Source of the DNA: HKST-UBA85 sp035654775
GTDB taxonomy: Bacteria; Bacteroidota; Bacteroidia; Flavobacteriales; Flavobacteriaceae
Length of the DNA stretch: 6,679 bases
Direction: 5' to 3'
NCBI GenBank assembly: GCA_035654775.1
Contig: DASRWB010000018.1
Location: forward strand, 1 to 6,679
The notes beneath the pieces are model-generated. The model had not been told where the DNA came from and searched no databases. It saw only the letters and a list, made by a program, of their open reading frames with translations. Shown piece by piece: positions 6,520-6,679 of this stretch. Made by a program: the position numbers and the translations under genes. Positions within the stretch are counted from its first letter, which is position 1. Each line of letters begins with the position of its first letter.

Positions 6520-6551
6520 TTTGTGTATTTAAGATTTTATTAAGATGTTTG
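6520..6551 (+). promoter_or_regulatory. Putative promoter of the right-edge outer-membrane protein gene
   Basis: TTTG at 6520-6523 is followed after 20 bases by GATGTTTG (6544-6551). The first matches the Bacteroidetes -33 element, and the second matches the -7 consensus TAnnTTTG at all but its first base. The spacing is within the known 17-23 range. Transcription would start near 6556, about 20 bases before the ATG at 6579, leaving an A/T-rich leader without a Shine-Dalgarno sequence. Confidence 0.45.
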
Positions 6552-6578
6552 TGCTAGACTAATTCAAAAAAATTATTT

Positions 6579-6679
6579 ATGAAATTAAAACTAACGTGGT
6601 TAACGCTACTTTTAGCGTTTGTTGTGCAGTTTTCTTTTGCTCAAGAGAAAACAGTATCAGGTAATGTAGTTTCAGCTGA
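6579..6679 (+). CDS. N-terminus of a secreted protein, probably SusC/RagA-type TonB-linked outer-membrane protein (3' end outside window)
   Basis: Only 33 complete codons are present and the frame is still open at the edge; the final TGA string is out of frame. The protein starts with a typical Sec signal peptide: MKLK, a hydrophobic core rich in Leu, Phe and Val (5-20), then a signal peptidase I site after FA at 20-21. The mature part begins QEKTVSGNVVSA. The pattern T-V-S-G-N-V-V is how the carboxypeptidase-regulatory-like plug extension at the N-terminus of SusC/RagA TonB-dependent transporters usually begins in Flavobacteriia. Other proteins with the same domain (plain TonB-dependent receptors, some secreted proteins) begin alike, so the exact family cannot be settled from this fragment. 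It is divergent from rnhB across 167 bases. A SusD-like partner would be expected downstream, outside the window. Confidence 0.7.
   Translation, partial: MKLKLTWLTLLLAFVVQFSFAQEKTVSGNVVSA

Overview
The window looks like chromosomal DNA of a Flavobacteriia-type Bacteroidetes. The evidence is its moderate-to-low G+C, a lysyl-tRNA synthetase with a C-terminal extension, the absence of Shine-Dalgarno sequences, TAnnTTTG-type -7 promoter elements close to start codons, and the start of what looks like a SusC/RagA-type TonB-linked outer-membrane protein at the right edge. No phage, insertion sequence, CRISPR array, tRNA or rRNA is visible.

Layout. Bases 1-140 hold the C-terminal end of an unidentified plus-strand gene, followed by a clear intrinsic terminator (168-198). 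Between this gene and the convergent lysS lies about 350 bp of non-coding DNA. Its notable content is an array of twelve in-phase heptamers (203-286). lysS (495-2189, minus) encodes lysyl-tRNA synthetase. It is divergent from a 52-codon gene at 2409-2567 (plus) for a YqaE/Pmp3 membrane protein. 28 bp after that comes lipB (2596-3300, plus), the octanoyltransferase of lipoate synthesis. lipB converges on a large lipoprotein gene (3343-5775, minus) across a short gap that contains a palindrome. The lipoprotein gene lies 36 bp downstream of rnhB (5812-6411, minus; RNase HII). The last 100 bases (6579 to the edge, plus) begin a secreted protein with a signal peptide and the start of a probable carboxypeptidase-regulatory-like domain.

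The genes do not form a single pathway. They are housekeeping functions (translation, lipoylation, removal of RNA from DNA) next to two cell-envelope proteins. The least understood gene is the 810-residue lipoprotein, whose C-terminal 300 residues read as about seven degenerate beta-propeller blades. The most unusual non-coding element is the heptamer array. I see no strong evidence for a new multi-gene system here; what stands out is at the level of single genes and regulatory sites.
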